Shown: positions 16,473-25,201, counted from the stretch's first letter. The stretch is 63,887 bases of DNA from Raineyella sp964528755 (GCA_964528755.1 CAZGWN010000006.1:1-63887); one strand, 5' to 3'. Numbers and translations: made by a program. Notes: a model not told the origin generated them from the sequence alone.

Positions 16473-17648
16473 ATGACCGAGATCGAGAGGGACACCATCG
16501 TCGTCGGACTGGGCGCGTGGGGGTCCGCCGCACTGTGGCGGCTCGCCGCGCGTGGCATCGACGTCGCCGGCATCGAGCGCTACGGCATCGGCCACCCGCT
16601 CGGCTCGACGCACGGGACCACCCGGTTGTTCCGGATCGCCTGCCAGGAGCATCCCGGTCTGCCACCGATCGCGCTGACCTCCCTGCGACTGTGGCGTGAG
16701 CTCGGCGAGGAAACGGGCGAGGTGTACGTACGCCAGACCGGTTTCCTCGGCGTCGGCTCGCCCACGAGCACTCCGGTGGCGGGCGCGATCGCCGCCGCGC
16801 GGAGCGCCGGCGTCCCGCTGGAGCGCCTCTCCCACGAGGAGCTGGCGGCCCGCTTCCCGACGTACGGCGGACTGGCCGGGGACGAGGTCGCCGTGATCGA
16901 CCCTCAGGCCGGGATCTGCTACCCGGAGCGGTTCGTCCGCGGCCACGTGGCGGCCGCCCGCCGGCTCGGCGCCGACGTCTACCCGCACACCATGGTCACG
17001 GCGATCGAGCCGGGAACCGACCGGATCCGGCTGCGCACCCCGACCGTCGACTTCTTGGCCCGGCGGATCGTCCTCGCCCTCGGCGCATGGCTGGTGAAGT
17101 ACGTCCCGGAGCTTCCGCTGCAGCCGCGGCGGACCCCGATGTACTGGTTCCGGCCGCGGCAGGACGCCACCGGCGCGTACGACCTGGCCCACTTCCCCGG
17201 CTTCATCCGGGCGCTGCCCGACGGGACCCTCCTGTGGGGACACGGTTCCGCGGAAGGCTTCGACATCAAGATCGGCCCCGGCGACGAAGCCGGGTTCTTC
17301 CGCGACACCGACGCCGACGAGGTCGACCGCTACGTCCACCAGGACACCGACATCGCCCCGCTGTCCCGGCTGGTGGAGCGTGCCTTCCCCGGCCTCGACC
17401 CGCAGCCGGCCAAGGTCATCCCGTGCATGGTCACGAACTCCCCCGACGGCCAGTTCCTCGTGGGACCGCTGATCTCCGACCCACGGATCGTCGTCGCCGG
17501 CGGTGACTCCGGGCACGGCGCCAAGCACGCCGCGGGGCTGGGGGAGCTCATCGCTCGGCTGGTCGTCGGCGAGGAGCCGTACACCCCGATCGGGTTCCTG
17601 GATCCGAACCGGTTCGCGACCGCGCCGGCCGGGCTACCGTCTCGGTGA
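16473..17648 (+). CDS. Sarcosine oxidase / N-methyl amino acid oxidase-like flavoenzyme
   Basis: The 391-residue protein resembles monomeric sarcosine oxidase and N-methyltryptophan oxidase (SolA). It has an N-terminal FAD-binding TIVVGLGAWGSAALWRLAARG motif, GSTHGTTRLFRIACQEHP, and a C-terminal GGDSGHGAKHAAGLGELIA. A cysteine in the segment IPCMVTNSPDGQF lies where the family carries its covalent flavin link. It would oxidise an N-methylated amino acid to an imine with release of hydrogen peroxide. The gene stands 94 bases after alsD with its own AGGAG site. Substrate not determinable. Confidence 0.8.
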   Translation: MTEIERDTIVVGLGAWGSAALWRLAARGIDVAGIERYGIGHPLGSTHGTTRLFRIACQEHPGLPPIALTSLRLWRELGEETGEVYVRQTGFLGVGSPTSTPVAGAIAAARSAGVPLERLSHEELAARFPTYGGLAGDEVAVIDPQAGICYPERFVRGHVAAARRLGADVYPHTMVTAIEPGTDRIRLRTPTVDFLARRIVLALGAWLVKYVPELPLQPRRTPMYWFRPRQDATGAYDLAHFPGFIRALPDGTLLWGHGSAEGFDIKIGPGDEAGFFRDTDADEVDRYVHQDTDIAPLSRLVERAFPGLDPQPAKVIPCMVTNSPDGQFLVGPLISDPRIVVAGGDSGHGAKHAAGLGELIARLVVGEEPYTPIGFLDPNRFATAPAGLPSR

Positions 17649-17730
17649 CGATCTCCCCGTGGGGGTCCTGGGGACGGTTCCGAACCTGTCGCAGATCGGC
17701 CGTGCGGAACCGTGCCCGCCCGACAGCAGG

Positions 17731-18711
17731 TCAGCGGGTCTCGCAGGCGACCCCGTTGTTGTTGCGATCGAGCTTGCGACTGTAGCCGGGCGATCCCTGG
17801 TAGAGCGGTGCCGCGCCGGCGGCCCTTACCGCGGCACAGTTGGCGTACGTCACGGACGTCTGCTTCGACGCGGAGGACTTCTTCTTCGTGCCGGAGCCGG
17901 TCGACTTCTTCTTCGTGCCGGATGTGTCGGACTTCTTCTTCGTGGCCGATCCACCCGCCGAAGTCGCCTTCGCCGTCGCGGTGACGGTCACCGTGGGGGC
18001 CGGTCGGGGCGTGGCGGTGACGGTGATCGTCGGACCCGGGGTCGGCGTCGCACTCACCGTGATCGTCGGGGCAGGAGCCGGGGTGGCCGTGACCGTGACG
18101 GTCTCGGCGGGCACGGGCGTCGCCGACGCCACCGGCGAGGCGACCAGTTGGGCCGGCATCAGCGCCGGAGTCACCGGGGCGACCGGACCGGCCGTCGCCG
18201 CGTCGATTCCGCCGACCATCAGCGCGACTCCGGCGGCGACCACAGGCCAGCCGAGCCGACGCCACCGGATCAGCCCCCACAGGAAGACACCCAGCCCGCC
18301 CACGAGCAGGGCCGCGAATCCACCCCAGACGAATCCAACCGCCATCGCGAGCACGGCTGCTACCAGGACCAGCCATCTCCAGCCCGGACGACGCCCGCCG
18401 GATGTCTGTCCCCGCCCGGGGGCGGGTGCCACCGGCGGCAGGGAAGCGGTGTGCGGAGGGAGATCGGATTCTACGGCCCGACGCGGCCGGCCGGCCGGCC
18501 GAGATGAGTCGGTCGGCCAGGACTCGCCCCCGAAGGACTCGCTGTACGAGATGCCGGTCCCCGGCATCCCAGCGGACACGGTGGTACGACCGGTCGTGGA
18601 CCCGGTTACCCCGAAACCGCGGCCGCCGACGCGTACGGAGGCCGACTTCTTCCCCAGGTTCAGCCGCACCCCCGGAATCACCTTGACCGTCCGGTGAAAT
18701 CGCCACCCCAT
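17731..18711 (-). CDS. DUF4236 protein with membrane segments and C-terminal excalibur domain
   Basis: From ATG 18711 the 326-residue product starts with DUF4236 (GWRFHRTVKVIPGVRLNLGKK, then ISYSES). Two adjacent hydrophobic segments follow (about residues 115-160). A Thr/Pro/Val-rich repeat region comes next, with TVTVTATPAPAPTITVSATP units. A lysine/serine linker holds repeated KKKS blocks. The protein ends with an excalibur calcium-binding domain (residues about 290-326: YANCAAVRAAG, LDRNNNGVACE). The architecture suggests a cell-envelope protein with an extracellular calcium-binding end. Function unknown. Confidence 0.75.
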   Translation of the reverse strand: MGWRFHRTVKVIPGVRLNLGKKSASVRVGGRGFGVTGSTTGRTTVSAGMPGTGISYSESFGGESWPTDSSRPAGRPRRAVESDLPPHTASLPPVAPAPGRGQTSGGRRPGWRWLVLVAAVLAMAVGFVWGGFAALLVGGLGVFLWGLIRWRRLGWPVVAAGVALMVGGIDAATAGPVAPVTPALMPAQLVASPVASATPVPAETVTVTATPAPAPTITVSATPTPGPTITVTATPRPAPTVTVTATAKATSAGGSATKKKSDTSGTKKKSTGSGTKKKSSASKQTSVTYANCAAVRAAGAAPLYQGSPGYSRKLDRNNNGVACETR

Positions 18712-18960
18712 GCTGTCCCTCCCACGTGCCGGTGGGAACATCCTGAACCCTCGGGGAACGGAAGGACAATCGACCACTCGATCGGGAGCCGACCGCCACT
18801 CACCGCCTCGACTGCCGCTGGTCACATCGGTGGATAGTCCGGGGTCCTCCACGAAGAATCCACCGGCACGCTCCGAGTGGAAGGCACGGACCCAGATCCG
18901 GGGGCCGGGACGTCCGGACCGGGATTCCGGACGCCGCGCCGCAGGACCACTACCGTGGTC

Positions 18961-18981
18961 TGTGGCCGGAATGTGGCCACA
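18961..18981. promoter_or_regulatory. Inverted repeat upstream of WYL regulator
   Basis: TGTGGCC-N7-GGCCACA is a perfect 7-bp inverted repeat ending 19 bases before the start of the WYL regulator gene. It is a candidate autoregulatory operator. The only evidence is its symmetry and position. Confidence 0.4.
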
Positions 18982-19000
18982 ACTTCGCACGGGGGGCCTG

Positions 19001-19939
19001 ATGTCGGACATCACCGCACGCATGTTGGAACTCCTGGCACTGCTCCAGGCGGGCCGTCCCTACAACGGCGACGAACTGGCCGCCCGGCTCGGTATCCCGC
19101 CGCGGACGCTGCGCCGCGACATCGCCCGCCTGCGTACGATCGGCTACCCGGTGGAGACGAGGACGGGGCCGGGCGGGTACTACCGGCTCGTCGCCGGCTC
19201 GACCATGCCACCAGTGGCGTTCGACGACGAGGAGGCGGTCGCCACGGTGGTCGCCCTGACCGAGTTGGCCGCGGGTGCATCCGGAGGCGGTGCGGTCGAC
19301 TCCGCCGCCGCCCGGGCACTCGACAAACTCAGGCAGGTGCTGCCCGAGCGGCTTCAGCCACGTGTCACCGCACTGCGGACGAGCCGGGAAACTGCCGTAC
19401 GGCCCGCACCCGGCATCGACGTCGGGGCGATGACAGCCCTGGCGGAGGCGATCGGTCGACGCGCTGCCGTCACCTTCGGCTACGTCAAGGCCTCGGGCCA
19501 AGCCGGGGTGCGGCGCGTGGAGCCGCACCGCCAGGTCCACCTGGACTTCCACTGGTATCTGCTGGGCTGGGACCTCGACCGGAGCGACTGGCGGGTCTTC
19601 CGGCTGGACCGGCTCTCGCGGCTGCAGGTGGACGAGCAGATCTTCGAGGCCCGCCCCCTGCCGGTCGGCTGGGCACTGGACCACCTGCGCCGCGGCGCCA
19701 ACCGCGACCGGCAACGGGTGGTGCTGGTCGTCGCCGCGCCGCTGATCACCGTCGTCGAGGCCTTCCGCTACCACGACGCCGAGTTCGAACAGATCGGCGA
19801 CGGGATCGTCACCACGGTCCTGGTCGACGCCTGGCAGCAGGTGCTGCCGAGCCTGGCCTTCCTCGACGCCAACTTCACCGTCGTCGAGCCGCAGGCGTTC
19901 GGTGCGGGACCGCGGCACTTCCGCGAGCACGGCGAGTGA
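19001..19939 (+). CDS. WYL-domain (YafY-type) transcriptional regulator
   Basis: The 312-residue regulator has an N-terminal helix-turn-helix 11 domain (MLELLALLQAGRPYNGDELAARLGIPPRTLRRD) and a WYL domain near residues 145-215 (VEPHRQVHLDFHWYLLGWDLDRSDWRVFRLDRL). A C-terminal extension completes it. WYL domains bind nucleic acid or nucleotide ligands and act in stress and defence regulation. The ATG at 19001 is chosen because the family N-terminus begins there. It is divergent from the DUF4236 gene. The downstream gene is on the other strand, so the target is not evident. Confidence 0.85.
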   Translation: MSDITARMLELLALLQAGRPYNGDELAARLGIPPRTLRRDIARLRTIGYPVETRTGPGGYYRLVAGSTMPPVAFDDEEAVATVVALTELAAGASGGGAVDSAAARALDKLRQVLPERLQPRVTALRTSRETAVRPAPGIDVGAMTALAEAIGRRAAVTFGYVKASGQAGVRRVEPHRQVHLDFHWYLLGWDLDRSDWRVFRLDRLSRLQVDEQIFEARPLPVGWALDHLRRGANRDRQRVVLVVAAPLITVVEAFRYHDAEFEQIGDGIVTTVLVDAWQQVLPSLAFLDANFTVVEPQAFGAGPRHFREHGE

Positions 19940-19967
19940 CGAGGTCCTGACGGACGGCGCCCCTACC

Positions 19968-20666
19968 TCACACCGCCGCGACCCGCGGCGCGAAGCGTCC
20001 CACCCGTTCGGCGATCACAGCGAAGGCCGCCTCGTACGCCTCGGGGGTGCCGACCAGGCCCGGGTTGGGCACCGACCAATGCAGGGCGCCGAGCGACCCG
20101 AGTTCCTCGTGGGCCCGGTCGCACAGGGTCACCACGACATCCCCCTCGGCCAGCAGGGAGCGGACGTCCTGCGGCCCGTGTCCGCCGAGGCCCAGCCCGT
20201 GCCGGCGCGCGACGGCCAAGGCGTACGGCGACGTACGTTCGGCCGGGTGCGTCCCACCCGAGGTGACCGGCACCGGGCTGATCGTCGCCCACAGGGCCGC
20301 CGCCAGCGGAGAGCGGGCGGCGTTGCCGGTGCACACGAAGACGATCCGTCGGGCCACCAGGCCGGGGTCGGGCGTCAGGCCGGCCAACGCCCCGGGCACC
20401 AGGCGGACGTAGCTGCGGCGGTGGTCCCCCTCGGACCGGGTCCGGTCGACCATCCCCGCGGCGGCGAGCACGCCGAGGTGGTGGGCCAGCAGGTTCGACC
20501 CGATGCCCAGGTCGCCGCGCAACTCGCCGGGGGAACGGTCGCCCAGCGTCAGCAGATCCACGATGCGCAGCCGAACCGGATCCCCGAGCACGGCGTGGCG
20601 GGCGGCGCGCCGGACCAGGTCGGCCGGGCCCTCCTGCCGTTCACCCGAATGTCGTTCAATAACCAT
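19968..20666 (-). CDS. ArsR regulator fused to LMW phosphatase/arsenate reductase domain
   Basis: The 232-residue protein joins an ArsR-type winged helix-turn-helix (residues about 15-95) to a low-molecular-weight tyrosine phosphatase-like domain (107-232). The P-loop VCTGNAARS keeps Cys112 and Arg118 of the CX5R motif. The usual general-acid Asp-Pro pair seems to be Asn-Pro here (in SVPNPG), so classical phosphatase or arsenate reductase activity may be weak. The gene is divergent from a chromate transporter with 38 bases between starts, so it probably controls that gene. ArsR-ArsC fusions are known in arsenic loci, but no arsenite pump is adjacent. Confidence 0.82.
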   Translation of the reverse strand: MVIERHSGERQEGPADLVRRAARHAVLGDPVRLRIVDLLTLGDRSPGELRGDLGIGSNLLAHHLGVLAAAGMVDRTRSEGDHRRSYVRLVPGALAGLTPDPGLVARRIVFVCTGNAARSPLAAALWATISPVPVTSGGTHPAERTSPYALAVARRHGLGLGGHGPQDVRSLLAEGDVVVTLCDRAHEELGSLGALHWSVPNPGLVGTPEAYEAAFAVIAERVGRFAPRVAAV

Positions 20667-20680
20667 TGACTCAATATTGA
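20656..20680. promoter_or_regulatory. Two TCAAT/ATTGA palindromes between arsR-like gene and chrA
   Basis: TCAAT-AACC-ATTGA at 20656-20669 and TCAATATTGA at 20671-20680 are adjacent palindromes made from the same half-site. The first covers the start codon of the ArsR fusion gene, and both lie upstream of chrA. They look like tandem operators for an ArsR-type dimer acting on both genes. Confidence 0.55.
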
Positions 20681-20704
20681 CTGAGCCATCGCGTTCGGGT
20701 CAAG

Positions 20705-21982
20705 ATGCTCCCGATGACCACGTCACAGCTCGGCCCCGCGACTCCCGACCCGGCGACTCCCGATCCCACGACTCCCGACCGGCACCCCGGCACCGTTCTC
20801 GAGGTGCTGCTCGTCTTCCTCCGCCTCGGCGTCACCTCGTTCGGCGGTCCGGTGGCCCACCTGGGCTACTTCCGCGACACCTTCGTCGAGCGCCGCAGGT
20901 GGCTCGGCGACCGGGCGTACGCCGATCTGGTCGCGCTGTGCCAGTTCCTGCCCGGGCCGGCGTCCAGTCAGGTCGGCATGGCCATCGGCCTGCAACGCGC
21001 CGGATTCGGCGGCATGATCGCCGCCTGGGTCGGGTTCACCCTGCCGTCGGCGGCCCTGCTCGTCGCCTTCGGGTACGGCGTGTCGGTCCTCGGTGACGTC
21101 GGCCAGGCCGGCTGGCTCCAGGGGCTGAAGGCCGCCGCCGTGGCCGTCGTCGCCCAGGCCGTGCTCGGCATGGCCCGCTCGCTGACCCCCGACGCGCCGC
21201 GGGCGACGATCGCCGTCGCGGCGATGATCGCGGTGCTCCTCGTCCCCGGGGCGCTCGTCCAGGTCGCCGTCATCGTCGCCACCGCGCTGATCGGCCTGGC
21301 CTGGCTGCGGACCGCCGTCGAGGTCGATCCCGAACCGGACCTGCCCGGTGTGCCCGTTCCCCGATGGGCCGCGATCGGCTCCCTGGCCCTCTTTGTGATC
21401 GGGCTGGCCGGCCTGCCCCTGCTGGCGGCCCTGCTCGGACCCGCCGCCCCGGGCAGCGGCGCCGTCCGGCTGATCGACGTGTTCTATCGCGCCGGCGCGC
21501 TGGTCTTCGGCGGCGGCCACGTCGTCCTCCCGCTGCTGCAGGCCGAGACCGTCGGCACCGGTCTGGTCGACCAGAGTGCCTTCCTCGCCGGCTACGGAGC
21601 GGCCCAGGCCGTCCCGGGTCCGCTGTTCACCTTCGCGGCCTACCTCGGCGCGGTCGCCACGGAGCCGCCGTCCGGCGTCCTCGGCGCGACCCTGGCCCTG
21701 GTCGCAGTCTTCGTCCCCGCGGCCCTGCTCGTCGTCGGGGTACTGCCCTTCTGGGCGCGCCTGAGGCACGTCCCGGCGGCCCGTCGGGCCCTGGCCGGTG
21801 TCAACGCCGGCGTCGTCGGCCTGCTCGCGGCCGCGCTCTACTCCCCGGTCTTCACCGAGGGCGTCACGTCCGTACGGGCGCTGGCCGTCGCCGTTGCGGC
21901 CTTCGTGGCGCTGACGACCTGGCGGGCCCCGGCGTGGGCGGTCGTGCTGGTGGCCGGCCTGGCGGGGTGGCTCATCCTCTGA
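20705..21982 (+). CDS. chrA: Chromate transporter
   Basis: The 425-residue membrane protein has the two homologous halves of long-chain ChrA proteins. The first half begins near residue 45 with VFLRLGVTSFGGPVAHLGYFRD and CQFLPGPASSQVGMAIG. The second half begins near residue 255 with FYRAGALVFGGGHVVLPLLQ and QAVPGPLFTFAAYLG. These FGG and PGP signatures define the CHR family, which exports chromate. About ten to twelve hydrophobic segments are visible. An alternative ATG lies nine bases downstream (20714). Expression is probably controlled by the divergent ArsR fusion through the tandem palindromes. Confidence 0.9.
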   Translation: MLPMTTSQLGPATPDPATPDPTTPDRHPGTVLEVLLVFLRLGVTSFGGPVAHLGYFRDTFVERRRWLGDRAYADLVALCQFLPGPASSQVGMAIGLQRAGFGGMIAAWVGFTLPSAALLVAFGYGVSVLGDVGQAGWLQGLKAAAVAVVAQAVLGMARSLTPDAPRATIAVAAMIAVLLVPGALVQVAVIVATALIGLAWLRTAVEVDPEPDLPGVPVPRWAAIGSLALFVIGLAGLPLLAALLGPAAPGSGAVRLIDVFYRAGALVFGGGHVVLPLLQAETVGTGLVDQSAFLAGYGAAQAVPGPLFTFAAYLGAVATEPPSGVLGATLALVAVFVPAALLVVGVLPFWARLRHVPAARRALAGVNAGVVGLLAAALYSPVFTEGVTSVRALAVAVAAFVALTTWRAPAWAVVLVAGLAGWLIL

Positions 21983-22262
21983 CCCGCCCGGACCGGCCGC
22001 TCCGTGTCGGCAGTCCGGACCGGCGGACCTTGCGCCAGGCCATCAGCGACAGCGCCGACAGGCCCGACCCGATGGACAGGGCGGACAGGAACGAGTTGAC
22101 CGACAGGATGCTGCCGAACGACCCGATCGAGCCGATCGAGAAGGCCGAGCCCACCGACCCGACCGAGGCGAAGGAGTTCTTGGAGCCGATGCTCAGCGCC
22201 GAATCGCTCGACGCGATGCTGAGCCAGGACGATCGACGGTGCGGGTGATGGCGGATACCCAT
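21972..22262 (-). CDS. Small protein with serine at every third residue
   Basis: This 96-residue product has a basic N-terminus (MGIRHHPHRRS), a repeat from Ser12 to Ser72, and a basic, Gly/Arg-rich tail. In the repeat serine stands at every third position without exception, giving 21 triplets of the form Ser-hydrophobic-Gly/Ala/Leu. I have seen similar S-I-G-S-rich short proteins in other actinobacteria, but I know of no assigned function. The repeat could form a fibre-like or solenoid structure or pack in a membrane. The last bases overlap the 3' end of chrA on the other strand. The ATG at 22262 lacks a clear ribosome-binding site; GTG 22286 is an alternative. Confidence 0.6.
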   Translation of the reverse strand: MGIRHHPHRRSSWLSIASSDSALSIGSKNSFASVGSVGSAFSIGSIGSFGSILSVNSFLSALSIGSGLSALSLMAWRKVRRSGLPTRSGRSGRVRG

Positions 22263-22331
22263 ACCACGAGTCAACCACACAGACACCGGATCGGGGGCCG
22301 TCCGGCGGATCCACCGCGATAGTGTCGCGCT

Positions 22332-23282
22332 GTGACAGGCCGCACCGCTCCCCGGGTCCATACCGTCGATCTGCCCGCCGACAACCGCGGCTGGGCACTG
22401 GTGGTCCACGGTGGAGCCGGTGGGCATGTCCCCGAGCTTCCCGCCGTCGGCCCCGACCAGTACGCGGCCGGCCTGGCCGCGGCGTACGGAGCCGGGGAGG
22501 AGGTCCTCGCCGCCGGGGGCGCCGCGCTCGACGCGGTCTGCGCCGCTGTGACGGTCCTGGAGGACAACCCGTTGTTCAACGCCGGCCGCGGGGCCGCCCT
22601 CACCGCCGAGGGCCGGGCCGAACACGACGCCTGCGTGATGACCGGCACCGGCGACTCCGGCGCGGTCGCCGCCTCCCACCGCGCCCGCAACCCGGTGCTC
22701 GCCGCCCGCGCGGTGATGGAACGCACCCCCCACGTCCTGCTCGTCTCCCCCGACGAGGCGACCGTCTCCGCCTGGGGCCTGGCGACCGCGGACCCCTCGT
22801 ACTTCGTCACCGATGCCCGCCGCACCCAACTCGACGCCATCCTCGCTGCGCAGGCCGAACCGGCCCGGCACGGGACGGTGGGTGCCGTCGCCCGGGACCG
22901 TACGGGACGGATCGCAGCGGCGACCTCCACCGGAGGGATCGCCGGCCAGTGGGACGGGCGGATCGGCGACACGCCGATCGTCGGCGCCGGCACCTTCGCC
23001 GCCGACGGCGTGGTCGGCCTGTCCTGCACCGGCGAGGGCGAGGCCTTCGTCCGCGGGGTCGTCGCGCACGACGTGGCGGCCCGGATGGCGTACGGGGGCG
23101 TGGATCTGCGTACGGCCGTCGAGGACACCGTCGCGGCCAAGCTCACCGAGCGCGGCGCCGAGGGTGGCCTCATCGCGATCGACGCCACCGGTCGGGTGGT
23201 GCTGGCGCACAACTCGCCGATGATGTTCTCCGCCTATCACGATGGGGACAAACTCGTCACGACCACCGGCCCGACCTCCTAG
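22332..23282 (+). CDS. iaaA: Isoaspartyl peptidase / plant-type L-asparaginase
   Basis: The 316-residue Ntn-hydrolase precursor should cleave itself between Gly181 and Thr182 in HGTVGAVARD, exposing Thr182 as the nucleophile. Other family blocks are LVVHGGAG near residue 23, NPLFNAGRGAALT near 79, and ATSTGGIAGQWDGRIGDTPIVGAG near 197. These enzymes hydrolyse isoaspartyl dipeptides formed by protein ageing, and asparagine. The GTG start at 22332 is used. It stands alone, about 70 bases from the repeat-protein gene on the other strand. Confidence 0.88.
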   Translation: MTGRTAPRVHTVDLPADNRGWALVVHGGAGGHVPELPAVGPDQYAAGLAAAYGAGEEVLAAGGAALDAVCAAVTVLEDNPLFNAGRGAALTAEGRAEHDACVMTGTGDSGAVAASHRARNPVLAARAVMERTPHVLLVSPDEATVSAWGLATADPSYFVTDARRTQLDAILAAQAEPARHGTVGAVARDRTGRIAAATSTGGIAGQWDGRIGDTPIVGAGTFAADGVVGLSCTGEGEAFVRGVVAHDVAARMAYGGVDLRTAVEDTVAAKLTERGAEGGLIAIDATGRVVLAHNSPMMFSAYHDGDKLVTTTGPTS

Positions 23283-23368
23283 CCTGGGTAGTGGACGGTC
23301 GCATGCGCATCACCCGGCGCCGATCCGCGGCGCCGCGCGCAGCCCGCCTCAAGGAGGAGGCCGACATC

Positions 23369-24148
23369 ATGCCGTACCCGGAGCTGAAGGATCGCGTGGC
23401 GCTCATCACCGGCGGGGCCGCCGGGCTGGGGGCCGCGACCGCGCGGGCGTTCCTCGACGAGGGCGCCCGGGTGGCCATCGTGGACATCTCGGCGGACGCC
23501 CTGGCCGCCACCGCCGCACGGCTGGGGGCCGGCCCCGACCGGCTGATCACCGTCACGGCCGACGTCAGTTCCGACGCGGACGTCCGCCGGTACGTCGACA
23601 CGACGGTCGAGACCTTCGGGCGGATCGACGTGTTCTTCAACAACGCCGGGATCGAGGGCAAGGTCGCCCCGATCGTCGATCAGACGGTGGAGGACTTCGA
23701 CCGGGTGATCGCGGTCAACGTCCGCGGCACCTGGCTCGGGATGCACCACGTGCTACCGGTGATGTATCGGCAGGAGTCCGGGTCGGTCATCAACTCCTCC
23801 TCGATCGCCGGCCTGGCGGCCGGTCCACTGCCGATCTCGCCGTACGTGACCTCGAAGTTCGCCATCACCGGGATGACCCGGATCGCCGCCTGGGAGGCCG
23901 CCGCGCACCACGTCCGGGTGAACTCCATCCACCCCTCCCCGGTCAACACCCGGATGATGCGGTCGCTGGAGGCCGGCGCGAACCCGCCGGACGCCGAGCG
24001 GGCCCGCAACGAGATGACTGCGGCCATCCCGCTGGGCCGGTACGCCGAGTCGGACGACATCGCCGACCTCGTGCTCTTCCTCGCCTCCGACGCGTCGTCG
24101 TTCATCACCGGCTCGCAGTACCGCATCGACGGCGGCATGCTCAGCTGA
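23369..24148 (+). CDS. Short-chain dehydrogenase/reductase
   Basis: The 259-residue classical SDR has the cofactor motif TGGAAGLG (14-21), an acidic residue after strand 2 (VDIS, Asp39, favouring NAD), NNAG (91-94), catalytic Ser near 143-145, and Tyr159 and Lys163 in YVTSK. It ends with a GSQYRIDGGM motif typical of FabG-like and 3-alpha-hydroxysteroid-dehydrogenase-like members. The start ATG 23369 follows AAGGAGGAGG. Substrate unknown; it lies between asparaginase and an aldo-keto reductase, with no clear pathway link. Confidence 0.88.
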   Translation: MPYPELKDRVALITGGAAGLGAATARAFLDEGARVAIVDISADALAATAARLGAGPDRLITVTADVSSDADVRRYVDTTVETFGRIDVFFNNAGIEGKVAPIVDQTVEDFDRVIAVNVRGTWLGMHHVLPVMYRQESGSVINSSSIAGLAAGPLPISPYVTSKFAITGMTRIAAWEAAAHHVRVNSIHPSPVNTRMMRSLEAGANPPDAERARNEMTAAIPLGRYAESDDIADLVLFLASDASSFITGSQYRIDGGMLS

Positions 24149-24273
24149 ACGGGTGCGCCCCGTCGCCCGGTGCCGGGTCGCCCCGGTGCTGCGGGTGTCC
24201 GGCCCGCGGCGCGACGACGGTGAACGACCCCGGCACTAGGCTGATGGGCAGACGACGAACTAAGGAGTTCACT

Positions 24274-25140
24274 GTGCAGTACCGCGCCATCGGCAACGTC
24301 CAGGTCAGTGCGATCGGACTCGGCGGAATGCCGATGTCGATCGAGGGACGGCCCGACCGCTCTCGTTCCATCGCGACCATCCATGCCGCTCTGGAGGCCG
24401 GGGTCCGGCTGATCGACACCGCCGACTCCTACCACCTGGCGGCCCACCCCGACGAGGTCGGCCACAACGAGCTGCTCATCGCCGAAGCCCTACGGAGCTG
24501 GGGCGGGGACACCTCCCAGGTCCTGGTGGCCACCAAGGGCGGCCACCTGCGCCCCCAGCCCGGACCGTGGGCGGTGAACGGCGATCCCGCCTATCTGAAG
24601 GAGGCCGCCAAGGCATCCGCCCGGCGCCTCGGGGTGGAGGCGATCGGCCTCTACCAGTTCCACCGGCCCGACCCCGCCGTCCCGTACGAGGAGTCGGTCG
24701 GCGCGCTGGCCGAACTGCTCGACGAGGGCGTGATCCGGATGGCGGGCATCTCCAACGCCAACCCCGACCAGATCCGGCTCGCCCAGCAGGTGCTCGGTGG
24801 CCGGCTGGTATCGGTGCAGAACCAGTTCTCCCCCCGCTTCCGGTCCAGCCTGCCCGAGCTGGAGCTGTGCGCCGAGCTCGGACTCGCGTTCCTGCCGTGG
24901 AGCCCGCTGGGCGGGATCGGCAAGGCGGCCACCCTCGGCGGAGCCGGCTCGGCCTTCGAGGCAGTGGCGGCCGACCACGGAGTGAGCCCGCAGCAGGTCG
25001 CGCTCGCCTGGGAGCTGGCCCTCGCCCCGGTGGTCATCCCGATCCCCGGCTCGAGCCGTCCCGAGCACGTCGTGGACTCCCTGCACGCGGTTGACCTCAC
25101 CCTGAGCACCGACGAGGTCGCCCGGCTGTCCCAGGCCTGA
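24274..25140 (+). CDS. Aldo/keto reductase
   Basis: The 288-residue NADPH-dependent oxidoreductase shows the AKR barrel and catalytic tetrad: Asp48 and Tyr53 in LIDTADSYH, Lys88 in ATKGGH, and His in LYQFHRPD near residue 130. The C-terminal cofactor segment is VVIPIPGSSRPEHV. The GTG at 24274 is chosen because AAGGAG lies six bases upstream and the family N-terminus (YRAIGNVQVSAIGLGG) starts there. A strong hairpin follows the stop. Substrate unknown. Confidence 0.88.
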   Translation: MQYRAIGNVQVSAIGLGGMPMSIEGRPDRSRSIATIHAALEAGVRLIDTADSYHLAAHPDEVGHNELLIAEALRSWGGDTSQVLVATKGGHLRPQPGPWAVNGDPAYLKEAAKASARRLGVEAIGLYQFHRPDPAVPYEESVGALAELLDEGVIRMAGISNANPDQIRLAQQVLGGRLVSVQNQFSPRFRSSLPELELCAELGLAFLPWSPLGGIGKAATLGGAGSAFEAVAADHGVSPQQVALAWELALAPVVIPIPGSSRPEHVVDSLHAVDLTLSTDEVARLSQA

Positions 25141-25147
25141 CTCCGGC

Positions 25148-25181
25148 GGTCGACGGGCGGGCCCCCACCCGCCCGTCGACC
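25148..25181 (+). terminator. Hairpin terminator after the aldo-keto reductase
   Basis: A perfect 14-bp inverted repeat (GGTCGACGGGCGGG and its complement) has a 6-base loop. It begins 8 bases after the stop of the aldo-keto reductase and ends before the HAD gene. There is no U-tract, as is common in high-GC actinobacteria. Confidence 0.7.
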
Positions 25182-25201
25182 CCCCGTGCAAGGATCGTCG
25201 C

